Assembly: GCA_050175155.1 (NCBI GenBank)
Contig: JBFXJF010000019.1
Location: 1-43,922, forward strand
Length of the DNA stretch: 43,922 bases
Direction of reading: 5' to 3'
Source of the DNA: JBFXJF01 sp050175155
Lineage (GTDB): Bacteria; Bacillota; Bacilli; Tepidibacillales; Tepidibacillaceae
Position 1 is the first letter of the stretch. Every line of letters begins with the position of its first letter. Below are positions 25,501 to 32,469 of this stretch, one piece after another. A program made the position numbers and the translations under genes. Under the pieces are notes generated by a model. That model saw only the letters and a program-made list of their open reading frames with translations, was not told the DNA's origin and searched no databases.

Positions 25501-27392
25501 ATTATTGCTGGTGTATATTTTATCTGAGAAAATCCATTATCATCTGATACTATATTATTAATTACTTTACTCTGGTTGTCTTCATAAAATGAAGTTTCAA
25601 GTTTTAAACCTGATACTGGCGATCCTTCAAAGAAATTAGCCTGAATGTTTAAAGTTGCTGTTTCCCAACCAAATATCTCCTCTTTATCAAAATTTGTATC
25701 GATTTTATATATTGGTTTTTCATAGTTTCTAACTTCAACATATTTTCCAATTATAATTTCTTCTCCATATGTTAATTCTAAATAATATCTGCCTGGAATC
25801 AATTCATTAAAATCTATTTGACCTTCATAGCAACCAAATTCATCTAGACTTATGTTTCTAACTTCAATCTCATTTTTTTCTAAAGAATAATCTGATTTAT
25901 AAAAATGAAGTGATACTGAGTCAATTTTTTGTTCGCTATCTCTTGATTTAACTAACCCCCAAAAACTAATAGTATCAGTCAACATATATATCTCTCTATC
26001 TAGATAAAGATATGACCAAAAATCACTGTTTGATTGATTTACATAGTAGTCGTATTGATATCCATAATTATTTTCCATCTTAGCTACATAAGTTGGTCGG
26101 TCATCAATAGAAACTTTGAAGAATACTTGCTCGAATTCTTCCTGAGAAACAATCTCCTCTTCGATAATAGCTATTCCTTCACTATTTGTTACAGCACTAC
26201 TGCTATTTTCAGCTTTAAATGCTGCGCCAGATATTGCTTCTCCTGTTTTAGAATCATTTACCCATGCAAGACTTTCGTTTTCTCCTAGCATTACATAGAC
26301 AACAGCATCATTTATCTGTAAATGTGTTTGATAAGTGCTTCCATCTAGGTTAGCATTAATCAGATAATAGCCTTCCTCAATTTCATTGGGTAGAGAGATG
26401 TACGATGCTCCATAACTATCCATACTGATAAGTTTTGTCTCAAAACTAGCTATCTTATCTAAACTGGAATCTATCTTAACAGTTTTGTTAACCATACTTC
26501 TCCAATAATAGTCCATATCACTTAATTCTTTAATGCCGGATATGAAATTATCTTCATTTTTATATTTATAAAGATCTACAAGAATATCTTCATTTCTTAA
26601 ATTATCACTCGCTAAAACTTGAAAATAAGGAGTAACATCTGTTGTATAATTATATAAGGATTCCGAAAAATTAAAATAACTTTGTCTAGTGCCATTACCT
26701 GACTGCGTTAGGAATTGAAATGAGTAATCTTCTTCAGTTATCATATCGCTTCCATCAATTCCAACGCCTGACTTAATCGTTACCGTATAAAGAGTATTAG
26801 GTTCTAGTTTGTCAGGCATAAAGACTGCTAAGTTTTTATTATAAACAAATTTACCACTTACCTTTGGTTCAATTGTAAAATTTTCCTCTAGTCCTTTAAT
26901 ATAGGGATAACTAAATTGCATCTCTATGCCAGAATTAGTTGGTACCTCAGTTCCCTTATCTCTAGGAAGTGTACTAACTAAGTTAAATGATCTAACGGTT
27001 TGGAAAGCCCATGATAAATCGTTACTCTCTGTTTCTTTCATGCTGATACGATAGACAGTATTAGATTTAAGCTCAGTTTCAAAATCTACAAGATATTCAT
27101 TGTCTGAGATCTTTTTAATCTTATAAGGTTCTGATGGTTCAATTGTAAAGGAATCTCTTATATTATTTAAATTCTGTTCCTCTTTGCAGATAATTTTAAA
27201 ATCCGAACCCAAAGCCACGCCAGCATTATCAACTAACAAAGGTAATACGTCAAAATTCTCATCACCTAAAGATTCTAACTGAACATTACTTATTGTATCG
27301 TCGTTATTTTTAAAGAATACAATTACAAAAACAAATGAAATTAGTAAAATTGAAATTATGAGAAGTATAATGGCTTTCCTTGTTTTGGTCAT
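22527..27392 (-). CDS. Alpha-2-macroglobulin-family surface protein lacking the thioester cysteine
   Basis: 1621 residues. An N-terminal TM anchor (about 7-27) and a Big_5-like domain (to about 225) are followed by a chain of macroglobulin-like beta-sandwich domains. The central A2M signature is near SSVVDEAIF-type NVSVVDEAIFAI, then the alpha/alpha-toroid (TED) domain and a C-terminal receptor-like domain (YYEITDVLPAGMRYIKGDN). At the thioester site, where active members have C-x-E-Q-x-x-S-R, this protein has RVDQQLSR (about 1211-1218, bases 23737-23760): Cys is Arg and Glu is Asp, so no thioester can form. It can still be a trap-like or structural surface protein, as for non-thioester YfaS-type homologues. 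SD AGGAGG is excellent. A -10 TATAAT lies at 27417-27422. There is no pbpC next to it. Confidence 0.88.
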   Translation of the reverse strand: MTKTRKAIILLIISILLISFVFVIVFFKNNDDTISNVQLESLGDENFDVLPLLVDNAGVALGSDFKIICKEEQNLNNIRDSFTIEPSEPYKIKKISDNEYLVDFETELKSNTVYRISMKETESNDLSWAFQTVRSFNLVSTLPRDKGTEVPTNSGIEMQFSYPYIKGLEENFTIEPKVSGKFVYNKNLAVFMPDKLEPNTLYTVTIKSGVGIDGSDMITEEDYSFQFLTQSGNGTRQSYFNFSESLYNYTTDVTPYFQVLASDNLRNEDILVDLYKYKNEDNFISGIKELSDMDYYWRSMVNKTVKIDSSLDKIASFETKLISMDSYGASYISLPNEIEEGYYLINANLDGSTYQTHLQINDAVVYVMLGENESLAWVNDSKTGEAISGAAFKAENSSSAVTNSEGIAIIEEEIVSQEEFEQVFFKVSIDDRPTYVAKMENNYGYQYDYYVNQSNSDFWSYLYLDREIYMLTDTISFWGLVKSRDSEQKIDSVSLHFYKSDYSLEKNEIEVRNISLDEFGCYEGQIDFNELIPGRYYLELTYGEEIIIGKYVEVRNYEKPIYKIDTNFDKEEIFGWETATLNIQANFFEGSPVSGLKLETSFYEDNQSKVINNIVSDDNGFSQIKYTPAIITDEWNPVSVYMNIYNTQAEDQNINTNDSILVFPKNVMFNIDVTENQDEAVIKVQTNMIDINKKTDDDNYLTLTDKYMGSPVNRDIEISIYEISYSKEETGEYYDFINKTVEKTYRYNRNTQLIDTIKTATNNGLYTMNFPLEEGKNYELAVQGNDTRGSNIIQKSYINRYNYYDNYFTTKNYYLEEEDRTKTSYKIGDSINLKLTCNNEEVIEEEGDKLLLLKLKDELKEYNLSENVKNNYIFNKQDIPNYYYSAIYFDGENIYLAGTMGINYDYTEKSLDITAKADKEDYRPGDTVNLEFLVKDKEGNPQKTNLNVSVVDEAIFAISEQNVDIAAAIYKYSFGTGILQDYVSYREMDFASMAERGGDGDFSDYIRSDFEDTTEFKTITTGSNGKASLSFKLPDNLTSWRVTYQGLTQELLVGNGKININSKLPYFITLIKSDTYMEGDNPYISIRSYGTEVEQEDKIEYTVTLESQKGKKQIFKIDSKGNDYANIELGELAKGKYTLTVEGKHANYQDGIKEEFEVVDSMLKTVVVDFMDLDKIKSISGTEGYATINFYNKGNSLFYNTLTSLSYTSGSRVDQQLSRKIASELMSEYFNQELNSEEYQFDKFQIGDGGIALLPYSSSETLLSAKITSLDPELFDQNSLKQYFYNVIADQKSLGIDVASAYWGLAKLNEPVLIEIQNILRNEDVSIKERILLGIGLLEFGDTKGAKEIYTEVMNKYGKKSGEYVYIDTGIDKDDILEATSIMSIMSLKLDSEDKYMLLDYVTHNRTQTILTYLEQLMFVKSDIPNIDQEISFSYILDGKEEDVKITNNERYSLYLSQEQAENIKFKNIDGTVTAAVSYYGNLKESGVSEAGNFELRRTYQPLGKSQDIINQSDVIKITLQPSFSESAPDGYYEITDVLPAGMRYIKGDNRNNSENIRYPIKIDGEKIVFGYYYAKDEPITQITYYVRAVAAGKYTADNAVIINYGSNTMSLSKQNTLIIE

Positions 27393-27471
27393 AAATTAAC
27401 CTCCTATGTACATTTTATTATAAGACGATTTAAACCATAAAAAAGTTTACAAATTTTTAACTATTTTTAAT

Positions 27472-27516
27472 ATATTACAAAAAAAAATAGAAAAGAATTT
27501 TTAAATTCGCTTCTAT
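27472..27516 (-). terminator. Rho-independent terminator after mgtE
   Basis: ATAGAA and GAATTT pair with TTCTAT and AAATTC respectively (a stem interrupted by a GC/TT internal loop), followed by at least eight T residues on the minus strand. A preceding hairpin, 27520-27530 with 27548-27559 (11 bp, one bulge), overlaps the region directly after the mgtE stop. Confidence 0.75.
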
Positions 27517-27559
27517 CTAAAAGATGCTAATATTCAATTATAATTATTTAGCAATCTTT

Positions 27560-28918
27560 TTAAATCAAATAAATTAAGAAAAGTGATGCTAGTCCAAAGT
27601 AGACTGTCAAAGAAAAAATATCATTTAATGTCGTAATTAGTGGTCCTGATGCTATTGCAGGATCTATTTTAAAATAATATAAAATCAACGGAATTATCGT
27701 ACCTGCCAATGTCCCAATAATTAATGAGAAAAATAATGAGACACCTACCACTATACCTAACATAGGACTTCCTTGCCAAATATAAGCAATAACAGCAATT
27801 AATATACCATTAGTTATTCCAATAATTAGACCTACTCCTAGTTCTCGAAAGATTAATTTATATATTCTATCTTTGGTAATATCCTTCGATGCTAATCCCC
27901 TAACTACTACTGCTAGAGATTGAGTCCCAGTATTTCCTGTCATACCAGTAATCATTGTCATAAAAAACGAAAGAGCTACTACTGTATCAAGTGTATATTC
28001 AAAATTACTTATTATATTCGCTGATAAAAGCCCAATAAGTAATAAGAAAATTAACCATGGAAGTCTTCGAAAAGCTGCAATATGTGCTTTTGTATCAAAA
28101 TCGATATCCTTACCACCAGCGGATAATTTTTGAATATCTTCATTAGCCTCTTGGATTACAATATCGATTACATCGTCAACGGTTATAATTCCAACAATTA
28201 CATTATTATCGTCAACAACTGGGATAGCTATAAAATCATATTTCTGAATAGTGTTTGCAACTTCCTCTTGGTCCATATCAACTGTTACAGAAATAACGCG
28301 GGTAAACATTATATCCTCAATTTTATCATTTGCTTCGGAAATTAATAGATCTCTAAAAGAAACAACCCCTACCAACTCCTTATTTTCATTAAGGACATAA
28401 AGGTAATATATTGTTTCAGCGAATTGAGCAAAGGCCTTAAATTTCTCTACTGCTTCCCTTACTGAGTACGAACTGCGAATCCAGATAAAGCGATTAGTCA
28501 TTAATCCACCTGCTGTATCAGGAGGGTATTTCATTAAGTTCTGTACAGTTAAAGATTCTTCGGATTCCATTGCAGTTAAATATTCTTTTAATTTTTCCAC
28601 TGATAATTGGCTTAATAAATCCGCCAGATCATCATTATCCATTAAATCCATAATAGAAGATGACTTCTCAATACCTAACCTCATTAATATTTCATGTTGG
28701 TATTTACTATCTAGTTCTTGGATTAAGTCTGCAATTTGTTGAGGTTCTAAAAACAGAAGAAATTTCTGTCTGTGTTTTTCAGGTAAATCGCTATATATTT
28801 TAGCAATATCATATGGCTGTAATTCATCAATGAGGTTCCTAAAGTCATTTTTTTTCATTTCTTTTAGATGTTTAATAATTGTTAAAAGTATTTGACTATC
28901 GTTCATATGATATGTCAT
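27560..28918 (-). CDS. mgtE: Magnesium transporter MgtE
   Basis: About 452 residues. A full MgtE: N-terminal superhelical Mg-sensing domain (about 1-130), two CBS domains (about 131-255, ending VGIITVDDVIDIV), then five TM helices (about 285-452) with PAIASGPLITTLNDIF near the C-terminus forming the ion pore (NDI/ND motif). It moves Mg2+ down its gradient, gated by the cytosolic domains. Start: the ATG at 28918 has SD GGTGAT. In-frame TTG (28930) and GTG (28927) lie further upstream with no SD, so ATG is preferred. A perfectly spaced SD followed by ATG-TAA lies 31 bp further upstream. Promoter candidate: TTGATT-18-TACAAT at 29026-28997. No M-box riboswitch fits in the 160-bp leader region. 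Confidence 0.93.
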   Translation of the reverse strand: MTYHMNDSQILLTIIKHLKEMKKNDFRNLIDELQPYDIAKIYSDLPEKHRQKFLLFLEPQQIADLIQELDSKYQHEILMRLGIEKSSSIMDLMDNDDLADLLSQLSVEKLKEYLTAMESEESLTVQNLMKYPPDTAGGLMTNRFIWIRSSYSVREAVEKFKAFAQFAETIYYLYVLNENKELVGVVSFRDLLISEANDKIEDIMFTRVISVTVDMDQEEVANTIQKYDFIAIPVVDDNNVIVGIITVDDVIDIVIQEANEDIQKLSAGGKDIDFDTKAHIAAFRRLPWLIFLLLIGLLSANIISNFEYTLDTVVALSFFMTMITGMTGNTGTQSLAVVVRGLASKDITKDRIYKLIFRELGVGLIIGITNGILIAVIAYIWQGSPMLGIVVGVSLFFSLIIGTLAGTIIPLILYYFKIDPAIASGPLITTLNDIFSLTVYFGLASLFLIYLI

Positions 28919-28948
28919 GATTATCACCAACTTTAATTTAGTTTGTTT

Positions 28949-28968
28949 TTACATATCTGACTCCTCTC
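28949..28968 (-). promoter_or_regulatory. Start-stop codon pair with strong SD in the mgtE leader
   Basis: On the minus strand GAGAGGAG (28968-28961) is followed after 6 bases by ATG (28954-28952) and directly by TAA (28951-28949). The SD is stronger than that of mgtE itself and lies 31 bases before the mgtE start. A ribosome would initiate and stop at once, which could modulate mgtE translation. It could also be the relic of a former start. Confidence 0.4.
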
Positions 28969-28996
28969 ATATATTGTAGATAGAAAGACATTCCTT

Positions 28997-29026
28997 ATTG
29001 TAATCAAAGTACCGACCATTAATCAA
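28997..29026 (-). promoter_or_regulatory. Candidate promoter of mgtE
   Basis: -35 TTGATT (29026-29021), 18-bp spacer, -10 TACAAT (29002-28997). TTGTAATC (29040-29033) and GATTACAA (29005-28998) form an 8-bp inverted repeat, one half upstream of the -35 and the other over the -10. Confidence 0.5.
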
Positions 29027-29080
29027 GTATTCGATTACAAGCAAGCTTCAGACTATTGATAAATATACTTGACGTCATTA

Positions 29081-29587
29081 CTATTCTTTATAAAAATTAA
29101 CTGATATATCTTTGTAGTCGTTAGATTTCAAAATCGGAATACGTACTTCTAAAAGACCCTTCTGATACTTAGCATTTATTCGATTTTTGTCTAGTATATA
29201 GGGTAAAGTAACCTTCCTTGAAAAGTGTCCGACTGTTCTTTCAAATTTTGTTTGTTCTTTTGTAGTCAGTAGGTAGTTTCTATTGATGTCACCTTCAACA
29301 ACTAAGGTGGATCCTAATAATTTTATATTAATATCCTCCTTGCTATCTAATCCAGGTATTTCAAATACTAGCACGACCTCATTGTTTTTATTAATTACAT
29401 CTACTGGTATTATTCGATTAATTATATTTTGGCTATTATTTCCCTTTTCATTTTGCGTTGAGTTATTTGTTACTCTCTCGATAAACTTATCATCAATTGT
29501 ATTTTCTCTAAAGAAATTTTCGATTAGATTAATATTATTATCTAATAGGTCTTTAAGATTTTTAAAATCGTTAGGAAAAATCTCCAT
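29081..29587 (-). CDS. Small heat-shock protein, Hsp20/alpha-crystallin family
   Basis: 168 residues. The N-terminal region (about 1-60) is variable and Asn-rich; the alpha-crystallin domain (about 62-165) contains VLVFEIPGLDSKEDI, the LVVEGD strand, and the closing GLLEVRIPI consensus. Members form oligomers that hold unfolding proteins without ATP. A short C-terminal tail follows, with no obvious I-x-I motif beyond IPI. SD GGGGGAG precedes the ATG. It is divergent from the L,D-transpeptidase gene. The promoter TTGAAT-18-TATAAT (29724-29695) is followed immediately by an 8-bp inverted repeat. No CIRCE (HrcA) or CtsR direct repeat is seen, so its heat control, if any, is through another regulator. 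Confidence 0.88.
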   Translation of the reverse strand: MEIFPNDFKNLKDLLDNNINLIENFFRENTIDDKFIERVTNNSTQNEKGNNSQNIINRIIPVDVINKNNEVVLVFEIPGLDSKEDINIKLLGSTLVVEGDINRNYLLTTKEQTKFERTVGHFSRKVTLPYILDKNRINAKYQKGLLEVRIPILKSNDYKDISVNFYKE

Positions 29588-29670
29588 ATTTATCTCCCCC
29601 TTCGATAGGCTTCTAGATAAATACTTTATTCATTTTCAAAAGAAAAGGTACTTAAATATATGAGGAATTA

Positions 29671-29693
29671 AGATTCAAATACATCTTGAATCT
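29671..29693. promoter_or_regulatory. Palindromic operator candidate at the hsp20 start site
   Basis: AGATTCAA (29671-29678) and TTGAATCT (29686-29693) are a perfect 8-bp inverted repeat with a 7-base spacer. It begins one base after the hsp20 -10 and covers the predicted +1 (about 29688). This is the classical repressor position. As RNA only part of it would be present. It matches neither CIRCE nor CtsR. Confidence 0.5.
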
Positions 29694-29694
29694 A

Positions 29695-29724
29695 ATTATA
29701 TCTCTATTATATTCACTTATTCAA
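29695..29724 (-). promoter_or_regulatory. Promoter of hsp20
   Basis: -35 TTGAAT (29724-29719), 18-bp spacer, -10 TATAAT (29700-29695). The predicted start near 29688 leaves a leader of about 100 nt. Confidence 0.65.
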
Positions 29725-29783
29725 TTGCTATTTTTGCTTTTTCTGGTAAGAATAATAAAGAGTAAGATTTAAGGAGAATTTAT

Positions 29784-30257
29784 ATGTCAGTATACAAGGT
29801 AATCCTGTTTTTATTATTAATATTTTTCTTTTGTACACCTAGTATTATTGCTTTGTCTTTCCCAGAATTACATGAAGGCATCTTTCTTGAAATAGATAAG
29901 ACAAATAATCTCTTACATGTTTATTTGAATGGTTATATTACATATTCTTTTAGAGTTGCGACTGGAGTGGATAATACTTTGATACCTAATGGGATATTTA
30001 AAATAATTACAAAGGTTGAGGAACCTTGGTATTTACCTAAGAATATTCCAGGTGGAGATAATAGAAATCCTCTTGGGACAAGATGGCTAGGGATTAACAT
30101 TCCAGGAAGTAATGGATATAAATATGGCATACATGGAACCAATAATCCTAACTCAATCGGGCAACATGTTAGTCAGGGATGCATTAGAATGTATAATTGG
30201 GACGCCGAATGGCTTTTCCGTCATATTCCTCTAGGTACACCTATAATAATAAAATAA
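29784..30257 (+). CDS. L,D-transpeptidase (YkuD domain), secreted
   Basis: 157 residues. Signal peptide about 1-24 (hydrophobic FLLLIFFFCTPSIIA), then a single YkuD domain. The catalytic motif HGTN (117-120) and S-Q-G-C-I-R-M (130-136) gives H117 and nucleophile C133. These enzymes cross-link peptidoglycan 3-3 or attach proteins to it outside the membrane. The protein lacks a LysM anchor, so it is a minimal, probably secreted form. SD AAGGAG lies 8 bases before the ATG. It is a single-gene unit, divergent from hsp20 and ending at a bidirectional hairpin shared with the DUF3892 gene. Confidence 0.92.
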   Translation: MSVYKVILFLLLIFFFCTPSIIALSFPELHEGIFLEIDKTNNLLHVYLNGYITYSFRVATGVDNTLIPNGIFKIITKVEEPWYLPKNIPGGDNRNPLGTRWLGINIPGSNGYKYGIHGTNNPNSIGQHVSQGCIRMYNWDAEWLFRHIPLGTPIIIK

Positions 30258-30282
30258 TTAGACCCTTATTACTCGGGTCTAA
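30258..30282. terminator. Bidirectional terminator between convergent genes
   Basis: TTAGACCC (30258-30265) and GGGTCTAA (30275-30282) form a perfect 8-bp stem with a 9-base loop. It starts at the L,D-transpeptidase stop and lies 30 bp after the DUF3892 stop on the other strand. The T-rich tail is better on the minus strand (TTATTTTATTA). Confidence 0.7.
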
Positions 30283-30312
30283 TAAATAGATACAATTATA
30301 TTTTATGACCAT

Positions 30313-30546
30313 TTAAAATGTAGGTAAGCTATCTAAATTATCGCTTTTGTCATCATTGGGATTTGTTCTTAAGAATTGCCTTCCGTTTTTAGCTTGTCCA
30401 ACATTTACTCCCTCTACCTTCCCCATCTTAGTCATTTTAATAGCTTCATTAATAGGGTGAACTTCTCCATTTTCAAACATAACTTCAATAATATCACCAT
30501 CAGAATTTTTCTTAACTTTTATAATTCTTGTTGATTTATCTTCCAT
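30313..30546 (-). CDS. DUF3892 family small protein
   Basis: 77 residues, no signal or TM segment. The pattern IIKVKKNSDGDIIEVMFENG, then AI-M-K-G-V-GVNVG-A-NGRQFLRTNPND, is that of DUF3892, a single small beta-rich domain of unknown function common in Bacillota. The C-terminal tail (DDKSDNLDSLPTF) is variable. SD AAGGAGG precedes the ATG. It follows the phosphohexomutase gene by 53 bp on the same strand and is probably its downstream cotranscribed partner, ending at the 30258-30282 hairpin. No functional link to sugar metabolism is known. Confidence 0.8.
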   Translation of the reverse strand: MEDKSTRIIKVKKNSDGDIIEVMFENGEVHPINEAIKMTKMGKVEGVNVGQAKNGRQFLRTNPNDDKSDNLDSLPTF

Positions 30547-30599
30547 CTATAATCCCTCCTTGGTAATATTATTTGAAGGAATCTATAAAATATACTATT

Positions 30600-32312
30600 T
30601 CATTCCGATAAATTCAGGCTATTTATTATTGTACTCTTAAGACTGCTTAGCTTTTTACTAACCTCTATATATGAGTCTGCAACGACACTAAAATATATTT
30701 TTATTTTTGGCTCTGTCCCTGAAGGTCTTAGGGCAATCCATGAATCATCTTCTAATATCAACTTAATAACATTTGACTTAGGTAGGTCTACTTTCGAAGT
30801 ATTTCCATCTAAATAATCTTCAACTCTTTTTACTTTTATACAATTGACATCATTTGGTGGGCATTTGCGATAAATATCTAATAACTCTGCTATTTTTTTA
30901 CTACCATTTATGCCTTCTAAACTTATCGAAACCAATTCCTCAGCAAAGTAACCATATTGCTTATAAATATTTTCTAAGATGTCAAAAAGTGTATGACCCT
31001 TCTGTTTGTAAAATATCGCCATCTCAACTATTAGTGCCGCAATTTGAACAGCATCTTTATCACGTACAAAGTCCCCGGCAAGATAACCAAAACTCTCCTC
31101 GTATCCAAATAGAAAATTCTTTTCCCCTTCAAGCTCATAATTGTTTATTTTTTCTCCTATATACTTAAATCCAGTTAAAGTATCTTCAGTTTTTATTTCG
31201 TACTTATCTGCTATTTTCCTACCCAATTCAGAGGTAACAATCGTTTTTATAACTATATAATCCTTTGTCAGCGTTCCCTGTGCTTTTCTTTCACTTAATA
31301 AATAATTCAACACAATTACTCCTAATTGATTGCCATTTAGAGCCTGATACCTTCCGTTAACATTAACTAATACACCCAATCTATCTGCATCAGGATCTGT
31401 GCCCATTATTATATCCACTTCTTTTTCTTCTGCTAATTTAATTGCTAAATTAAAAACTTCTGTATCCTCAGGATTGGGAGCACTTACAGTTGGAAAGTCG
31501 GGATGTGGGTCTTCCTGTTCCTTTACAGTATATAAATTATTAAAGTTAATTTCCTTTAAAACACGTTTAACCAACATATTGCCAGTACCATGTAAAGGTG
31601 TATATACAACTTTAAGATTATTTCCAAATTCATTTATGTAATCCTTATTTAGTAATAAATTTTTTACATTTTTAATATACTCAGAATCTATTTCTTCACC
31701 AATCATAATTATCATTTTATCTTTTATGGCTTTTTCAAAACCTATAACCGGTATATCCAACATATTAGTGATTTTATTAATTTCATTGTGTAATTGTTCT
31801 GCGATAGATTCAGTTATCTGACTCCCATGCATATTGTATACTTTGTACCCATTATATGTTGATGGATTATGACTTGCGGTTATAACGACTCCGGAAAATG
31901 TTTTTAGGTATCTTATTGTAAAGGATAATAGTGGCAAAGGACGAATGTCATTAAATAAATATACTTTTATCTTATTTGTAGCTAATACCTTAGCAGTCTC
32001 CTCCGCAAATTCCTTTGAAAACTTTCTTGAATCATATGCTATTGCAACACCCCTTTGCATAGCTTCAGCACCTTGAGAAATTATATAATTAGCTAGTGCT
32101 AATGTTAATTTTCTTATAGTGTATATATTCATGCGATTAGTTCCTGCTCCTATTAATCCTCTTAATCCACCCGTTCCGAACTCTAAATCTTTATAAAAGC
32201 GTTCTTCAATTTCCTCTGTTTTATCCTTAATTAATTCTAATTCCTCCAACATTTCTTTATCTAAATTTTTATATTGTAACCAATTTTTATACTCATAATT
32301 ATAATCTTTCAT
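30600..32312 (-). CDS. Phospho-sugar mutase (alpha-phosphoglucomutase/phosphomannomutase, PgcA-type)
   Basis: 570 residues, the length of Bacillota PgcA-type enzymes. It interconverts glucose-1-P and glucose-6-P through a phosphoserine. Motifs: FGTGGLRG (45-52), the active-site TASHNP with S147 (145-150), metal loop DPDADR (306-311), sugar-binding loop GYEES (about 403-407) and phosphate-binding RPSGTEPK near 537. It would supply glucose-1-P to GlgC and recover it from GlgP, although it lies 19 kb from the glycogen cluster. SD GGTGGTGA precedes the ATG. DUF3892 follows it. Use on mannose or glucosamine phosphates cannot be excluded. Confidence 0.92.
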   Translation of the reverse strand: MKDYNYEYKNWLQYKNLDKEMLEELELIKDKTEEIEERFYKDLEFGTGGLRGLIGAGTNRMNIYTIRKLTLALANYIISQGAEAMQRGVAIAYDSRKFSKEFAEETAKVLATNKIKVYLFNDIRPLPLLSFTIRYLKTFSGVVITASHNPSTYNGYKVYNMHGSQITESIAEQLHNEINKITNMLDIPVIGFEKAIKDKMIIMIGEEIDSEYIKNVKNLLLNKDYINEFGNNLKVVYTPLHGTGNMLVKRVLKEINFNNLYTVKEQEDPHPDFPTVSAPNPEDTEVFNLAIKLAEEKEVDIIMGTDPDADRLGVLVNVNGRYQALNGNQLGVIVLNYLLSERKAQGTLTKDYIVIKTIVTSELGRKIADKYEIKTEDTLTGFKYIGEKINNYELEGEKNFLFGYEESFGYLAGDFVRDKDAVQIAALIVEMAIFYKQKGHTLFDILENIYKQYGYFAEELVSISLEGINGSKKIAELLDIYRKCPPNDVNCIKVKRVEDYLDGNTSKVDLPKSNVIKLILEDDSWIALRPSGTEPKIKIYFSVVADSYIEVSKKLSSLKSTIINSLNLSE

Positions 32313-32405
32313 ACGTCACCACCATTCAAACTTATTTATATCATTCCCATTTTTTAATTTATGAGTTAATACTTTATTATATGAACTTATATTAACATAT
32401 ATAAA

Positions 32406-32442
32406 AAAGATTTTAATGTTTAAAACAAACATTAAAATCTTT
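32406..32442 (-). terminator. Rho-independent terminator of degV
   Basis: A perfect 16-bp stem, AAAGATTTTAATGTTT with its complement, closes on a 5-base loop and is followed by T-rich sequence on the minus strand (TTTATAT). It ends 28 bp after the degV stop. The plus strand also has a T-rich tail, so it may work both ways. Confidence 0.85.
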
Positions 32443-32469
32443 ATAAGAACTTATATGGAAGGTAATTAT

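Noticed and set aside
28931..29080. M-box (ykoK) magnesium riboswitch before mgtE
   Set aside because: The leader is too short and lacks the conserved M-box helices and loops as I know them.
29283..29663. 126-codon plus-strand ORF over hsp20 and its promoter
   Set aside because: Overlaps the alpha-crystallin gene antisense and runs through its promoter; no SD or recognisable domain.
29588..29783. CIRCE or CtsR site upstream of hsp20
   Set aside because: Neither TTAGCACTC-N9-GAGTGCTAA nor GGTCAAA direct repeats are present.
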